In this document: positions 21,763 through 34,958 of the stretch, piece after piece
Layout of the letters: each line of letters begins with the position of its first letter
Numbering within the stretch: position 1 is the stretch's first letter
DNA from: Euborellia annulipes
Lineage: Eukaryota; Arthropoda; Insecta; Dermaptera; Anisolabididae
NCBI GenBank assembly: GCA_023213315.1
Contig: JAKCPI010004415.1
Span: 1 to 64,000, forward strand
Direction: 5' to 3'
Length of the DNA: 64,000 bases
Notes under the pieces: generated by a model
Seen by the model: the letters and a program-made list of their open reading frames with translations, nothing else
Told to the model about the DNA's origin: nothing
Databases searched by the model: none
Made by a program: the position numbers and the translations under genes

Positions 21763-21892
21763 TTGGAACGAAGTTCTTTAACGCGGCTTACACAGAGTGA
21801 AATGGGAGAAAATGTAACGTAACAAAATGCGTTCCTAACAAAAACGCGTTCCCAGCCCGAGCGACGGCGGAGGAAGGCGAGATTAGCCGAAC
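21763..21892 (+). repeat. dispersed repeat E, copy 1
   Basis: Shares with 25648-25786 a segment of about 130 bp: ttggaacgaagttctt, gcggcttac.cag, gggagaaaatgtaacg, gcgttcctaacaaaaa and gccgagcgacggcggag. No terminal duplication was identified. Confidence 0.7.
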
Positions 21893-22783
21893 TTTCAGGG
21901 GCATTGGATTGCTATCTTTTGCGCCAGGCCACCACACCCCATTTCTCTATCAAAAATTTTTTATGTTTCATCGTTATTAATTAATATCATTCAAAATGTT
22001 CTTGTTATAGTTCCATTGAGACATTATGTACTCTTGCCAGCATCCTATGATTTTATACAACTTTTTTTTTTAATATTTTCGAATTAAAATTTTTTTTTAT
22101 TCTTATAAAAAAAAAATTACATCAAGTAGGATTTATTTGAACCTTTTTATTAATCTTTTGAAGTTCATTGGGTCGTTTTATTGTATCAAAAAAAAAAAAA
22201 AAAAAAAAAAAGCAGAAAATGTTAATATGATGAGCAAAAGGGAGAAAGAAGAAAGTTTTTTGTCAAAGGAAAAAGGGAAAAGTTAAAGAATTGAGATAGA
22301 GGAATTTAGCTCTCCTTCTCTTTCTCTTTCTGTCCTCTCGCTAATTTTTTATAAGGAAATCCAAATAGAGACAAATATAATATGAATAATATTATTTAAT
22401 CATTAATAAAAAAAAAATAAAAGAAACGTTTACTCTTCCAACCAATTATATTTTAATTTGCTTGTTTAAAATAAAATAAAAAAATATTTATCTTTCCAAT
22501 AAGGGTGCATAAAATTGATAATTTGTTATCTAATTAAAATGAGTTATTTAATAATTCCTTTGATAAAAAAATATGAATAAAGCATTCTCGAAAAGACTAC
22601 TTTGCTTTCTTTTATTTATGCTTAAGCTGGTTATTTTAACAACGGTCCGAAAATTTTGGGATGATTATGTAAATTTCTTGATAGACACTACTTGTTTATA
22701 CCCCATATAATTCAATGAAACAATTCTTAAGTTTTAATTTTACAAGTTATAATACAATATGCCTAAATTAAAACGAGCTATAG

Positions 22784-23027
22784 CAGGGTTCCCAAACTTT
22801 TTCAGTTCCCGGCGCCCTTAATTTATAATATTAGAATTTTTCCGCGGCGCCCCATGTCAAATTTCATGGCAAACTTTATATTAAAACTCCTAACTTAAAT
22901 TTTTCGACTAATAGCAAAAAAATAAAGGCGAATACTATTTTTTTTTTTTTGCAATATTTAAAAAATCTTCACGGCCCCCCAAGAGAACAGTCGCGGCGCC
23001 CCAGGGCGCACGGTTAGGGAACACCTG
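22784..23027. mobile_element. hAT-type MITE, 244 bp
   Basis: Left end CAGGGTTCCCAAAC and right end GGTTAGGGAACACCTG are imperfect inverted repeats. Flanks AGCTATAG (22776-22783) and AGCTACAG (23028-23035) are an 8-bp duplication with one change. 'cggcgccc' motifs recur at both subterminal regions. Confidence 0.85.
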
Positions 23028-23035
23028 AGCTACAG

Positions 23036-25485
23036 TATAAAAAAAAATTTTAATTAATTATACTAAAAAAAAGCAATATTTATAAGTTTTAAATGACTCT
23101 AATAAGTGAAAGAAATAAAAAATACTAAATTATCAAAAATTAATATTGAAAATAATATTTCCCTTTAATTCAAATTAATTCAACTTTTAAATATATATCC
23201 CTCAAGTAAATATATAGCATAATTTTTCATTTAATAAATTAATTTAATTAAAATCTTTTATTTTATATGGTGAATTTGAAAACAGAGAGGCTCGCCCGAA
23301 ATATTCCTCCTTAATGATGTATACGTAAAAGCGCTTTATTGGAGAGTGAAAAAGTTTCATTAACTGGAATATTTTTATATAGAATAGAGATTAGGTTAAT
23401 GGGAAAAAGTCCGGCTGAAAAACCAAATTGAGATAAATGATGAGCAGAGAGATAAATATATAAACACAATGAATTGGAAATAGGTAATAAAAAATAGTTA
23501 GCACTTCCACAAAAAAAAAAAAAGATATTTATTATTAATAAAAGAAAAAATATTTCACTCACATACAGCTCTGACAGCAAAGATTGCCATTTATTCCTCC
23601 ACTTCATTTGTACCAGCCTTAGCCCTTGCATTTAAACGTTAGACCGTGCAACGGGTCTGTTGATATTCTTTGTGTTGCGTTTTTTAAGAATTTTGAAGAA
23701 TATCATAGACTTCTTGAATAAGTAGTTTTGTCATAAATGCTGAAATAATAAACTTTGCATTGCATAAATTTGTTTGATTAGCGTCCTTAAGCAAAATGAA
23801 CAAATTTATGCACTGCAGGTCTACAATCTTTTAAGCGACCAATAACAGTGATTACTTAATTTATTTTTTGGAGAATTTATTTACCTAAGCAAGTCAAATT
23901 TTCAAAAATTAAAAAAAAATTGTCAAAAATATTTCTTATAATAAATAATAAATGCCTAATTTACAAAAACCCACAAAAGCGTCCTTCCCGAGAAAACCTT
24001 TGTCGTTTTCGATCATTACAATTTAAATAGCTCATTTCTTTTGGAAAGTCGATAAAGTGTTTCCGTTCTTTTAATATTTTAATAAAAGCAACAAAAGAAT
24101 CTCCAATTTTATTTTAATCACTTAATTAAAACTTTAATAACCTATGTAAACAGGTCAATAGATGGCCATTATTTTCTATAATAACATAATATTTATTAAT
24201 GATTTTTATTTTTATCAAGTCGGGTTCAAGGAACATTAGTTCCATTATAAACCCTCTCAATCTTTGGAAATTATATTTTTTTTGTCTAAAATGAAAAATG
24301 ATGATAGCAAGAGACCACCAAGAAAATAAAATCAACTAAACAATATACAGTGTATTATATAGATTTCTTTAAAGAAATTGTCTTTTCTTTAAAGCTATTA
24401 ACGAAATTTTAAACCCAAAATATATATGAATAGCGAAATAAAAGGTTGAATTATTGATTACCTATAATTATTTTGAGGCTCCCACCTGGTGAACACAGAT
24501 ATAATATCTAAAAGACAAAAATTTCATCGATTTTTGATTAGTGAAAAAAATCCTTAGGGATCGAAATTATCTTCTAACTTCCCAGAAGTTAAAAGATCCC
24601 AGAAGGGGACAATACTATAAATTTTCATTAAAGAAGTTTACTTTGGTGACTAGGGGTTTATTTGATAGAATGGGAGCTCTAATTGCTCCATTGACTTTTT
24701 ATATAGCCTAGCATTTTTTTTATTTTTGTTCTTTTTAAATGATTTAAAAAATAAACACTAACTTTTTAAAACGTCCGCATTTCAAGTCATAAGGATAAGA
24801 TGATGTTATTTTTGAGAGAAAAAATTTTTTGTCAGGTATTAGCCCTTGAAAAGTGTCAACTTGATAGAAATTTAGGGCGAAACATTATTGAATTTAATCG
24901 CTCAATATTTAAACAAATTCTCGATTAAACAAACAAATGTTGAGAGTCCTTCTCTTGGGTTTTTGAAATTAATATATTCTATATATTTCCTTTTGTATTT
25001 ATATCAAACCATGAAGTTAACAGAGGATATTTTTTAAATATCGTTTTGTTATTTGATATTGATATGAAAATTTTTATAAAAAAAAAAAATACCTCTCGCA
25101 TTCTATAGTAAACATTCTGATGAAAATAATTATGTGCTTTCTTTGTTGGTGATCTTGGTGGTCATCTCTCGTTAATTGTTTATTCAAGGATTTATTATTA
25201 AGCTCTGCCCAAATTAAATTAAAATTGATTTAAATGGTCAATAGGAATTATCTAGGTTAATACTTTCACTATGTTAATCTTTTAAACCTTCCTTGAAATA
25301 TTTTTATGTTTCTGGTAAAAAGAACCAGAGAAATGCAAAAAAATCTCCTTTGGATATGTGTAGCTTTTTAATTTGCTTATATCTATTGAACTATGATTTT
25401 TCAGCTTTTCCTTGACCTAATATTTTCAAACTCAAGAGCCGTTTATCTCCTTCTCTGGAACCAGTGATACATGCATTTTTTCTCA
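23036..25485. other. AT-rich stretch without recognised gene
   Basis: Short ORFs only (longest 106 codons, minus strand 23311-23631), with low-complexity composition and no motif. Confidence 0.45.
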
Positions 25486-25555
25486 ACCAGGCATTTTTAT
25501 TTACACCATTTGGTACCCATTCATCGTCCAGGCTAGAGTTTAAACTCATATCCCT
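25486..25555 (-). mobile_element. SINE S1 fragment
   Basis: 'ccaggcatttttatttacaccatttggtaccc' matches the S1 body on the minus strand; the head is unrecognisable. Confidence 0.5.
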
Positions 25556-25647
25556 TGGCTTTTTTTGTCAATATATATCGTAATGAATATAGATTGTGTA
25601 GTGTTCAAAGTCTATATGGCCTAAGATCAGTATTGACTTGGTATTTG

Positions 25648-25860
25648 TTGGAACGAAGTTCTTTTAAGCGGCTTACGCAGGGTGAATTGGGAGAAAATGT
25701 AACGCAACAAAAACGCCTTCCTAACAAAAATGCGTTCCTAAGAAATATGCAGCCGAGCGACGGCGGAGAAAGGCGAAATTAGCCGAAGTCTTGGCGAGGC
25801 CAGGCCCACCTTCTTTTCTTTATTTTCTTCTAAATACCGTACCGTGAGGAACTTCGTTCC
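25648..25860 (+). repeat. dispersed repeat E, copy 2, with inverted ends
   Basis: Begins TTGGAACGAAGTTC and ends GAACTTCGTTCC, inverse of each other over 12 bp, suggesting a MITE. The interior has two near-tandem 'aacaaaaa.gc(g/c)ttcctaa' units. It shares about 130 bp with 21763-21892. Confidence 0.7.
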
Positions 25861-26905
25861 TGCCGGGGGTCCTACCACCCCATACGTTTGCTTTTTTAAT
25901 AAAATTTAGCTGCTTCGGCCATTTAACTTTCATTATTTATTTATTTACAAAAAGATACATTAGAATATTATTGAGAAAATACAGTATTAATGTAACGCTG
26001 GCTTTCGGGGTGCGTTCAACAACTTTCTTCCTCTACGCCACCAATTCAGGGATTTAGGGCTGCTTGTAAACAAACATATTGGGGGGCTATTCTTCTCTTC
26101 TGCCAGGAAGGTGGAATTTAGTTAGCTCTATTTAAAAAAAGCTGGAAAGTTTTGTTATTTCGTTGCTTATTTTTTATTTAATTTAATTAACAATTTTTTT
26201 TATTTTTTCAAAAGTTGTTCACACATACCGTACTTACATCCTATTATATTCTCCAATTATTGATTCGTTTAACTTTAGCAATTACTAAAAATTATTATCT
26301 TCGAGTTTCCCATTAATTTAAGTTCTACTTGAAACAACTTTTACTCTTTTAGCGCGCTTGCTATCAGTATAAATTCCATTTATTTTGTGTAAAATTGATA
26401 AGAACTAAAATCAACGATTACTTTTGCTTATAATCAGACATTTTGTATTTGAAATTGTTGTTCAGAGTTGTTTTTATACTTTAAATTGTAAAACAAAATG
26501 AATTGAAAGAGAGAGGAAATAAATGAATGATAAAAAAAAAAGAATAATAATAAACATCTGTTATGACTTAGAAACTTTTCTATTCTAATTTTTATCTTTC
26601 TAAACTAAATAAGATTTCTCTAAGGGGCAATTAAAGGGATGTGAATTTTTATTAGTTAATTAAATTGAGAAAATATTCTAGAAATTTTATTTCTTATCTA
26701 TATAATACAAAAGTTGGAAGAGAAAATTTTCAAAATAAATTAAAACACGGATATAAAAAAATAATAATAAAAGGTTTAATTAAAAACTCATAATTTCTAG
26801 TAAACTTTGGCTTATTTGTATAAGATAGGCTACATATCTTTTGTGTCGTTCTGTTTTAGCCTAATTCAGATATAATCACAAGAGTCTTATGTCTTCATTC
26901 TGTAA
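25861..26905. other. AT-rich stretch without recognised gene
   Basis: Nothing supported. Confidence 0.45.
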
Positions 26906-27157
26906 GTAAAAATGATTAAAAATGATCGAGGGATCCACACGCCCGCAGTAGGTCTGCATAGTGAACCTTTAGGGACACACAGGGAAATACACGCCCACAC
27001 TAGGAACACACACAGTAGATTGAAAGTGATCAGAAGAAAAATATGTGTGCCTGGTGCGGGCGTGTGTATCCCTCTGTGTCCCTAAATGCAGTATCCCCCC
27101 ACTATGCAGACCTGCTGCAGGCGTTTGGATCCCTCCATCATTTTTAATCATTTTTAC
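26906..27157. mobile_element. fold-back element C, copy 1, 252 bp
   Basis: Ends GTAAAAATGATTAAAAATGA are inverted repeats. The arms run on for about 100 bp with blocks such as ggatccacacgcc, ggtctgcatagtg and gggacacacaggg. Copy 2 lies at 31917-32160. Confidence 0.8.
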
Positions 27158-27188
27158 AAGGGAACAAAATGAGTAATCGTTATGTAAA

Positions 27189-27398
27189 GTCAGTTTTAAT
27201 ATTAACCGCCACTCCTAGAGAGAATAGAGTCGTTAAGTTTGACAACCAGAGTGCTTATAAAATAAATAAATAAACTTTTTTTAATATTGCACTGGAAATA
27301 CTGTTTTTTGAGAGACAACAATTACGTCAGCTAAGCGATCTGGTTGTCTAACTTCACGGCTCTATTCTCTAGGGGTGGCGATTAATAGTGAAACTGAC
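27189..27398. mobile_element. fold-back element D, 210 bp
   Basis: GTCAGTTTTAATATTAACCGCCACTCC on the left mirrors GTGGCGATTAATAGTGAAACTGAC on the right; arms of about 80 bp include agagaatagag and gacaaccaga. The centre is an A/T run. Confidence 0.75.
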
Positions 27399-27499
27399 TG
27401 TGCATTATACAAATAAACACCACAGTTTATCAGAAATGATGAGTTTTTAATTGATAATAATTTTGAAAGAATCAAATTTCAAATAAAAAGGTTTTTTTT

Positions 27500-27625
27500 T
27501 TAACCCTTTTCGGCTACAGAGGCCATTTAGGGTTATTTATTTATTATATAAATTTTCATATACATTGTACCGATGGCAACCGGGGGGCGTTCCACACTCT
27601 GATTGCTCGGGGTCTAAAAGGTTGT
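27500..27625 (-). mobile_element. SINE-like fragment
   Basis: Contains poly-T, 'cttttcggcta.agaggccattta' and a head-like 'gattgctcggggtct'. It resembles S1 but is diverged, perhaps a related family. Confidence 0.4.
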
Positions 27626-27687
27626 TGATAACAATGATATAGGTGCCTATTCAGGATATTTAATGTAGCCTATTTCTTAAAAACCAA

Positions 27688-27963
27688 TTTTTTTTTTTTT
27701 TTTATTTAAAAAACATTCACACTTTTTTCTCATTCACACTCACACTCACACACACATTCACACAGTCTTTCGGCAACTCAGGCCATTTAAGACTTTAGAC
27801 GATAACCGTTGTGATTAATATATAAATTGTGGGTTGAGGCATTTCTATTTAAGCCATCTGGTATCCAAATGGCTTAAATAAAATCATCGGACTGCCTGGG
27901 TCCGAACCCGCGACGTTTGGTATAGGAGGTAGGCACGCTACATACTACGCCAAACTCGGGGGC
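27688..27963 (-). mobile_element. SINE S1, full-length copy with 9-bp target duplication
   Basis: Complete head, palindrome, tail and poly-T. AAAAACCAA flanks it at 27679-27687 and 27964-27972. It shares subfamily changes (gtgggttgaggcatttctattt, ggtataggaggtaggcacgc) with the copy at 49732-49985. Confidence 0.92.
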
Positions 27964-28012
27964 AAAAACCAAATTTAATTAGTATTTCAAAAAATTATAG
28001 CTTTTAATAATA

Positions 28013-28116
28013 TTGGTAGAAAATAAAAAGAACGACAGTGGTGCTGTCTTTTTATTATTCTCAGCCTCACGCTGACGTTTCGATCCCTAACTGCACTTCT
28101 CTTTATTTTCTACCAA
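28013..28116. repeat. small fold-back repeat with GAAACGTC core
   Basis: TTGGTAGAAAATAAA at the left is mirrored by TTTATTTTCTACCAA at the right. On the minus strand the centre reads GGGATCGAAACGTCAGC. Confidence 0.65.
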
Positions 28117-29329
28117 ATTTAACAATAATAAATAAAATTCACAACTTATGTTCAACCCAATGGTCACTTGCTAAAGGGGCGGAATAAAATAAAAAACAAT
28201 AAAAAAAAAAAAATAAACTTATGCGCAAACCCAATTTTAAAGTAGGCCTAACAAAGTTCAATTTAAATATTGAAATCTACCAACCATGAAATTACATTTA
28301 GTTACTAATTTTAGATTTTCCAAGTGGTTTATCTAACAAAACAATAGTGATTGAAAGTTTTTTAATTAGTTGTTCCCTTCCTTAGAATTTAGAATTTCTT
28401 GTATAATAGGACGCCATGAATTATATACTGTACAACTCGAAAATACAAATTGTTTTAAAGACCTTTAATTCAATATTTTTTTAATATATTAGAGTATTTG
28501 CGTATTTGCTACCGTAGCTTTCCCAAATATTTTTATCATATGATAGAGTTTCCATATTTAGAAAAATTTTTAATAGTCAGGTGATAAGGTAAAGATAAGG
28601 ACATTTTTTTAAACTCTCATTTAAATTAAACTCCACGCAAATTACATTAAACCATTTTTTTAATAGGTTTTTTCTTAATATTTAGATTTCTTATCCGTAA
28701 ATGAAATATTGTTAATTAATAATAATTCACTTCTATGGCGTCATCATAAACATAAGAGATAAGAATTTCGTATTATATTTTAAGTAAACAATAACCTTTT
28801 GACATTATCAACATTATTATGTCTTCTCTTAAAAAAAAAGAAAGAAAGAATTGGGACAGACACAGACTCTCTTCTTTTCTTCATCTATTAGCTAACTGCT
28901 TTCATTTCCATATCATTAAACTCCTATAGACCGACAATTTTAAAGAAAAAAAAAGAAGAAGAATATTACTTATTCATTATTCAAAAAATTTAATTTTATC
29001 AACATGGCCAAAAGATATTTTTAATATGAAAATGTAATTATTTTTTTATAATAAGTAATTTGCAAATATTTTAATTATAATAAAAAAAAATATATACTAG
29101 AGTAAAAAATTATGAAAATTTTTATGAAGACAGAATCTAATTCTGGGGATTGAATTTAATCAAAAAGTTTGTATCTTGTTAAAAAAAAAAAAGTTTTCAC
29201 TGAATAAATCATTTTTAATAGGTTTGAAATTTTATTTGAATTACTAAAATTTGTTCATACAATTTTTTTCTTTCAATTTCTTTCAAAAGTAATAAAATTT
29301 TTTTTAATATGTTTTTGTTTAAGATCTTT
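28117..29329. other. AT-rich stretch without recognised gene
   Basis: Nothing supported. Confidence 0.45.
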
Positions 29330-29465
29330 AAGACACCTAAGGCTTTAAGACACCTAAGGCCATTTAGACTCATCACTATTTATTTCCCATTGGTAGTCAA
29401 TTCATTTGAATTTTGTCGCTTAGGACGGGAAACCCTTGACACCTAGCACAAGAGGCGAGTAAAAG
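29330..29465 (-). mobile_element. second SINE-like family (S2), copy 1
   Basis: Shares with 63826-63985 the blocks 'aggccattyaga', 'tttattt', 'attg.tag.caattca' and 'tttgtcgctt', in the same order. The minus strand begins with a possibly tRNA-like head. Ends are approximate. Confidence 0.5.
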
Positions 29466-31916
29466 TCCAAAAAATTTGTTATTTTCTAATTTTGTTTTTT
29501 TGTTATTATGATTTTAATGATACTATTTTCATAATTTATTTCCATAAAACTGATATTTTAATTATATTTATAGTAAAGTGATTTAAGTAGTTTGGATCTG
29601 TAAATGTCAGCTATAAAGCGAGTAGCCAGCCAGCATTGAATCCATCAGTAGTTAAATGAGTTGATTAGGTTCAGGATCCAGGAGGGTTGAGTGAATATGC
29701 ACATCTCTTCCGTAATTCATTCTATAGATAAATGGAGAACATAAAATGTATGCAATAAACATACCTCTCGTAAATTTATGAATGAATTTAAATCTTTTTG
29801 GATAATGTAATATAATTTTGTTATCATTTTTATTATTATATTTATTAATATATTGGGGCGACGCGCCGGCTTTTTTCCCCTTCCAAAAATTCACTGGGGT
29901 TATAAAAAAAAAAATCTTTTTCTTATTTTCTTTCTTTTTTCAACACTTCTTCTTTTTCCCTTCTTTTTTTTTTTTTTTTTTTTTTTTAATTGGTAAAAAA
30001 AAATAAAGTAAACCTTTATCGGAAGAAAAAAAAAAAATTTGAGATAATAAATTTTTAATAAATCCCTCTGTGTAGTGATTTTGTTTCATAACCCAAATGA
30101 ATATCAATTGACTTTTTGAGTTTTAAAATGTTTTCATTGGCAATATTTTGAAACTTTAATAATATAATACCGAGATTTTGTAAACATGAAACCTTGAAGT
30201 GGAAAGTTTGCAAGTTTCTCTTTCTTTGATAGTTTTCCTTTTAATGAGCTCTGTCTAAAAAGGAAACAAAAGTTTCATATTTCAAATTAATTACTTGACA
30301 GAATTTGATTTTTGTTGCTTAAGGATTTGTAAAAAATGTAGAAACTTTGATAATTACTTTCAGTAAAAAAAAAAAATTCATTTGAAAAGCAAATATTTGA
30401 ATTTTTGAAGTTTCTCTCACCTCTATTATTTGTAGAAGGAAATTTAGATACGGTATCTTTATTTCTTCCCAGATTTACAAACCAGAAAGCACTTATTGTT
30501 AAATTGCTCTACATAGAATTTGTATTTGTTGCTAATGCGCCAAGAGACAATCGACTGAGAACATAATATTCCATTCTCTTTTCATTCCAACCTTCATTAA
30601 TTTTGATTCTATTGGATATACACATAATTAAACTAAAACCAACTAATGAAATAATTCAATTTTCGAGCTTTCATTGTTACACTTTCGTCGATTATGCTAT
30701 GAAAATTTATTTCAATAGCGACTTCTCTTTAAAGAATGTCAGGAGTTGAAAACCACGTCTGATTCATTAATTATATCAAATAGGTTAGTCTCAAATTTGC
30801 ATAATTTGAGGAATTAATTGAAGAATACTTCAATTACATTATTCTTCACTCATATTTCAAGAGGAGAGATACATTTATTTCAGTAATAAGAAGAATTTTA
30901 ACAAAAACAAAAAATTAGTAAAATAAAATATTCTTTACATACTTTTGGGGTATTTTGAAAAATTGGTTAGAAATTTTACATTTTTTTTTTCAGGATCTTG
31001 GGCAAAAATTTCAAACAATTTTATTATTTTAAACAGTCACATTTATGATAATTTTAACAAATTAAAATGTTCATCAATATCACCTGTGAGCTCTCTGGTC
31101 AGCTACTGATAAACCCTGACCTGAATAATTAATGACAACTTGTTAATTTACATTTTAATTCCTCTTCCAATTCTTTATAAAGTATTTATTTCTATTTAAT
31201 TATTCTTGGCCTCTCTCTATTTCAGCCTAATCTATTTTCCTTACAGTTAAAGAAGCTTTTAATTAATATTTTTTCTCTTCTTTTTTTTTAATCCATTTTT
31301 AACTCTGATAAATTCATACACATTGGTGGTTTTTGCTGGTGGGGAAAACATTTTTTTTTTTACAAATATATATACAAAAAAATTCTTTAATAAAAAATCT
31401 GTCTTTTTGCTTGCCTTAGCTTTTTCTTTTCGGAACGCCGGCTCCCTTGAAGCTGGCGGATGACTCCTGACAGCCTTCAAGTCTGCCAGTCGTTAAATCC
31501 CTACTACTTTGGGGATTTGTCTTATTTAAAAAAAAATTATTTTAGGATATAATTTTATTTTCTTCCTATATTTCTCATAATTATAAATCAATATTAGTTT
31601 GAATAACTTATCTCAGCCAAAAACATCGGAGATGTCCCGCCTCGCATAATTTTTGCCCATAGTCGAGATGAAATCAAAAAGATACCCCTCTAAATCTCCC
31701 GAACTGTTCACTTTAGCATGATTATGTACTAGACCATTTTTGTTTGTTATTTAATTTCAATTATTTTTGTATAGATGAATTTTTGTGGAAAGTGCATAGT
31801 TTTTGAGATATTTGCAAAAAACCATCTTCCCCGCAACTTTATCGGCTTATTCCCGCCAAAGGCCCCGGTACTCGAAGTGCTGACTCTAAAGTTTCTATCC
31901 ATCACTAAAATGCAAC
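29466..31916. other. AT-rich stretch without recognised gene
   Basis: Long T runs (29967-29987) and AT-rich DNA. No supported ORF or repeat end. Confidence 0.45.
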
Positions 31917-32160
31917 CTACAGGTCTGCATAGTTAACCTTTAAGGACACACAGGGGTATACACGCCCACACCAGGGACACACAGGCCCGCACCAGGGAAC
32001 ACCTTTTTTTTCTGGTCACTTTCGATCTACTGTGTGTGTCCCTGGTGCGGGCGTGTGTATCCCTATGTGTCCCTGGAATGGGTGTGTATATCCTTGGGTG
32101 TCCCCAAAGGTTCACTATGCAGACCTGCTGCGGGCGTGTGGATCCTTCGATCATTTTTCC
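31917..32160. mobile_element. fold-back element C, copy 2
   Basis: Matches copy 1 (26906-27157) in both arms: ggtctgcatagt.aaccttta, ggacacacaggg, cacgcccacacca; right arm ctatgcagacctgctgcgggcgtgtggatcc. The outer part of the left arm is missing. Confidence 0.75.
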
Positions 32161-33901
32161 TAAAAATAAATGTTTAATACATCTTGTCTTTAAGTTTCAC
32201 ACTCCGGCAAACGCCTGAGTTGTTTGTGCTCTTTAGATTTCCCCTGTTGTTTGTTTTCTTTATAGAACTTTGCACCTGTCATCGTAAAATCTCGTTAAAA
32301 GGTGTTAAATTGTCTCTTTTTTTTCAGTCACTATAAATTATTCTTTATATCCTCTTTGATTCAATCCTCAATAAATGTTAATAAAAACTCTTGAGAAGAA
32401 AAAAAAACAGTAGACAACATAAAAAAAAAAAAAATAAAAGTCCCCAAAGAAGTAGGAAGACGATTTATAGAATCTCACCCTTATCTCTATCTCAAAAAAA
32501 ATTCCCCCTCTCTCTCTCTCTCCAAGAACACGTCGAGGTCGGTGGTCAAAAATAAAAAGAAAAAAATGATGGAGCTGATAGAGCGAGAAAGTTAAAGAAA
32601 AGTCTTTAGTATCTTTATTATTATTATTAAATTAGATATAAAAAAAGAAATTATAACTTGAAATAAAATCGCTTGAGAGTAAGTACAAGTAGAAAGAGAA
32701 AGAAAGAGTCAAGTATGTTCATTTGTTGGTGTCAACGTTAAGATCTCAATCTAATTAACAAATTCGAATTGCTTTTAAAAGGATTTTATTTTATCTCTTT
32801 CTTTGATTTCGTTATTGGATTTAACTTTTCACTTTCGGACTTAATAAAAAATTTAATTATTAATTTGATCATTATCAATTTTTGATTAAAATTTATTTAT
32901 CAAGTAAAAAAATAAAAAAAACTTTTGATTAAAAAATGTTTCAAAAGATTTATTTCAATTATAATTGTGTTAAGTGTTCAAAAAAAATATATATATATAC
33001 CTATATAAAATATTCATATATTTGTTTCTCCTTAAAACATTTTTGTTTATAGGAGGTCTTTGTGACCGGGGCTCACCCTTTGCTACTCTCTCTAGAAATA
33101 TTTCAGTTTTTTTTTTTTTTTTTTTTTTTTATTTATACCTTTTTCTCTTCTATCTTTTATCAATCTTTTTCAAATTTTTTTGCCTGGTTAAATGTCAATG
33201 CATCACTAGTTTTTCTATTCAACTAGCTATTATTTAAATTGAAAATTATAAAAAATTCATCAATAGAATGGGGAAAGTTTAATACTTATCCTAAGAGATT
33301 TAGATTTTTTTATATGCCTCTTTAAAAAAAAAAAAAAAAATTAATTAATATAAAACGCAAACTTTCAGATTCCTTTTTCTCTGATCTTGACGATTCTTTG
33401 AAATTTCTCATTTGTGTATCTAGAGAAAAAGAACTGTTTTGAATGCTTATTGGAAACGAGGTGCGGGCCGATTATCTACATTCTTCCCCGAAGAGAGGCC
33501 ATCATCTCTACTATCGAATTCAGATGGCTATTCTCCAAAAGGATGATCCAAGCAAATGTAGGATTGGAAAGAAGAGAAAAAGAGGAAGCGAGGCCTTAGG
33601 GTGAGATGGACCAGAGACATTAAGGTCAGAAGGAGCTGGGAACCCCCAAGAAAATGTGAGAAAATGTTTTCTGTATCATCATAGGATATTATATATCACC
33701 AGGCATAAAAATAACGAGAGCTTCTCCACACCATTATCTTGATCTTGGCCAAGAGACAACTATATAAATTATAAATTGTGAACTTTTTTTATTTTCCATG
33801 AAATAAATAGATTATCATACGTTGTTTTGAAACTCTTATTTAGTATTTACAAAGAGTCATGCAAGTGATCCATTCTTCTTCAGCAATTTTAAAGCATTTT
33901 T
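32161..33901. other. AT-rich stretch; a slightly GC-richer island at about 33440-33660
   Basis: A 61-codon ORF (33414-33599) lies in the GC-richer island but has no recognised motif. A stretch ending ggaacccccaag follows. I cannot support a gene. Confidence 0.4.
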
Positions 33902-34001
33902 GCCCTTTGGCCTTGGTGTAGTTGCTAGCGTGCTGGCCTTCTAAACTAAGGGTCGCGGGTTCGGATACCAAATAGCTTAAATAAATATGCCTGGACCCCA
34001 A

Positions 34002-34032
<31 letters not shown>

Positions 34033-34117
34033 ATACGAGTATCGTTAAAGTCTTAGATGGCCTGAGTTGCTGAAAAGACTGTGTGAGTGTGTTTGGGAAA
34101 AAAGTGTGAGTGTTTAA
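33902..34117 (+). mobile_element. SINE S1 copy with internal deletion
   Basis: Head (ggccttggtgtagttgctagcgtgc) joins directly from 'gcgggttcgga' to 'taccaaatagctt', so about 40 bp including half the palindrome is lost. An (AT)n tract and the TG tail follow. Abuts family A at 34118. Confidence 0.82.
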
Positions 34118-34776
34118 AAAAATTTGGTGTGACTGGTCACACAGCACCAAACTTTCTCTTATCCTTCGGCAAGAGAAAGTTGTTCTGTGCTTGTCACACC
34201 AGATTTTTTGTGTGGACATATATTCAGTTTTCGACAGTAAGATACATTCGAATTTCAAGATGTAAAATTTATAAGTATAGAAAATATTTATATTTTGTTA
34301 CCAAAGCAACCATTTCTCCTATCTGGTGGTCTAGTGGTCTTTAGAAGATTTCAATGGCAAAATGAAAATATACATTTTAAAGAGCATCTAAAAAATAATT
34401 GATTTTTGAATTTTAATCAAAATAGTTGGAGCAAATTTTGAGAAAATCGAAAAAAGTGATAAACTAAATCAATAAAGTATGTACTAGTACTCTTTGACTG
34501 TTTTTATTCAAAAGCTTCGTGTCACGTCCCAGGGGAGTACCTAACTTAAATATAAAATTTCAACTTCCTAGCTCTTTTCGTTCTTGAGATATTTTGTTTA
34601 CAGACAGACATACAGACACACAGACAGACAGACTATGTCGCAAAAACCACTTTTTTGGATTTAGGGGACCTCAAAACGTGAAGATCTATCAAAATCTTGA
34701 CATCGGATTTTTGACATGAATTCAATACTTTCTCTCTATATATAAGCTTATTAACATATATAAGGTAAGAGAAAGT
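34118..34776 (+). mobile_element. family A element, full length
   Basis: Hairpin 34123-34203, body, a (CAGACA)n core at 34602-34632, the 'tatgtcgcaaaaaccactttttt' block and the end GGTAAGAGAAAGT (34764-34776). Confidence 0.88.
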
Positions 34777-34958
34777 AAAAAATTAACAACAAATAATTTA
34801 ACAATTTAGCTTTAATTAAGCCAACAATTCATATAACAAAATAAATAAAAATTTTATATTATTTAACTGATGAATTTTCAAATGGCCTTTTTATGTTTTG
34901 CTCTAAATTTTTTTTTCTTCAGCCAAATGGAACATTATTTTGACTGTGTCATAAATCT

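Noticed and set aside
22784..23027. Possible CpG-rich regulatory island
   Set aside because: The GC-rich blocks are the ends of a hAT MITE with an 8-bp duplication.
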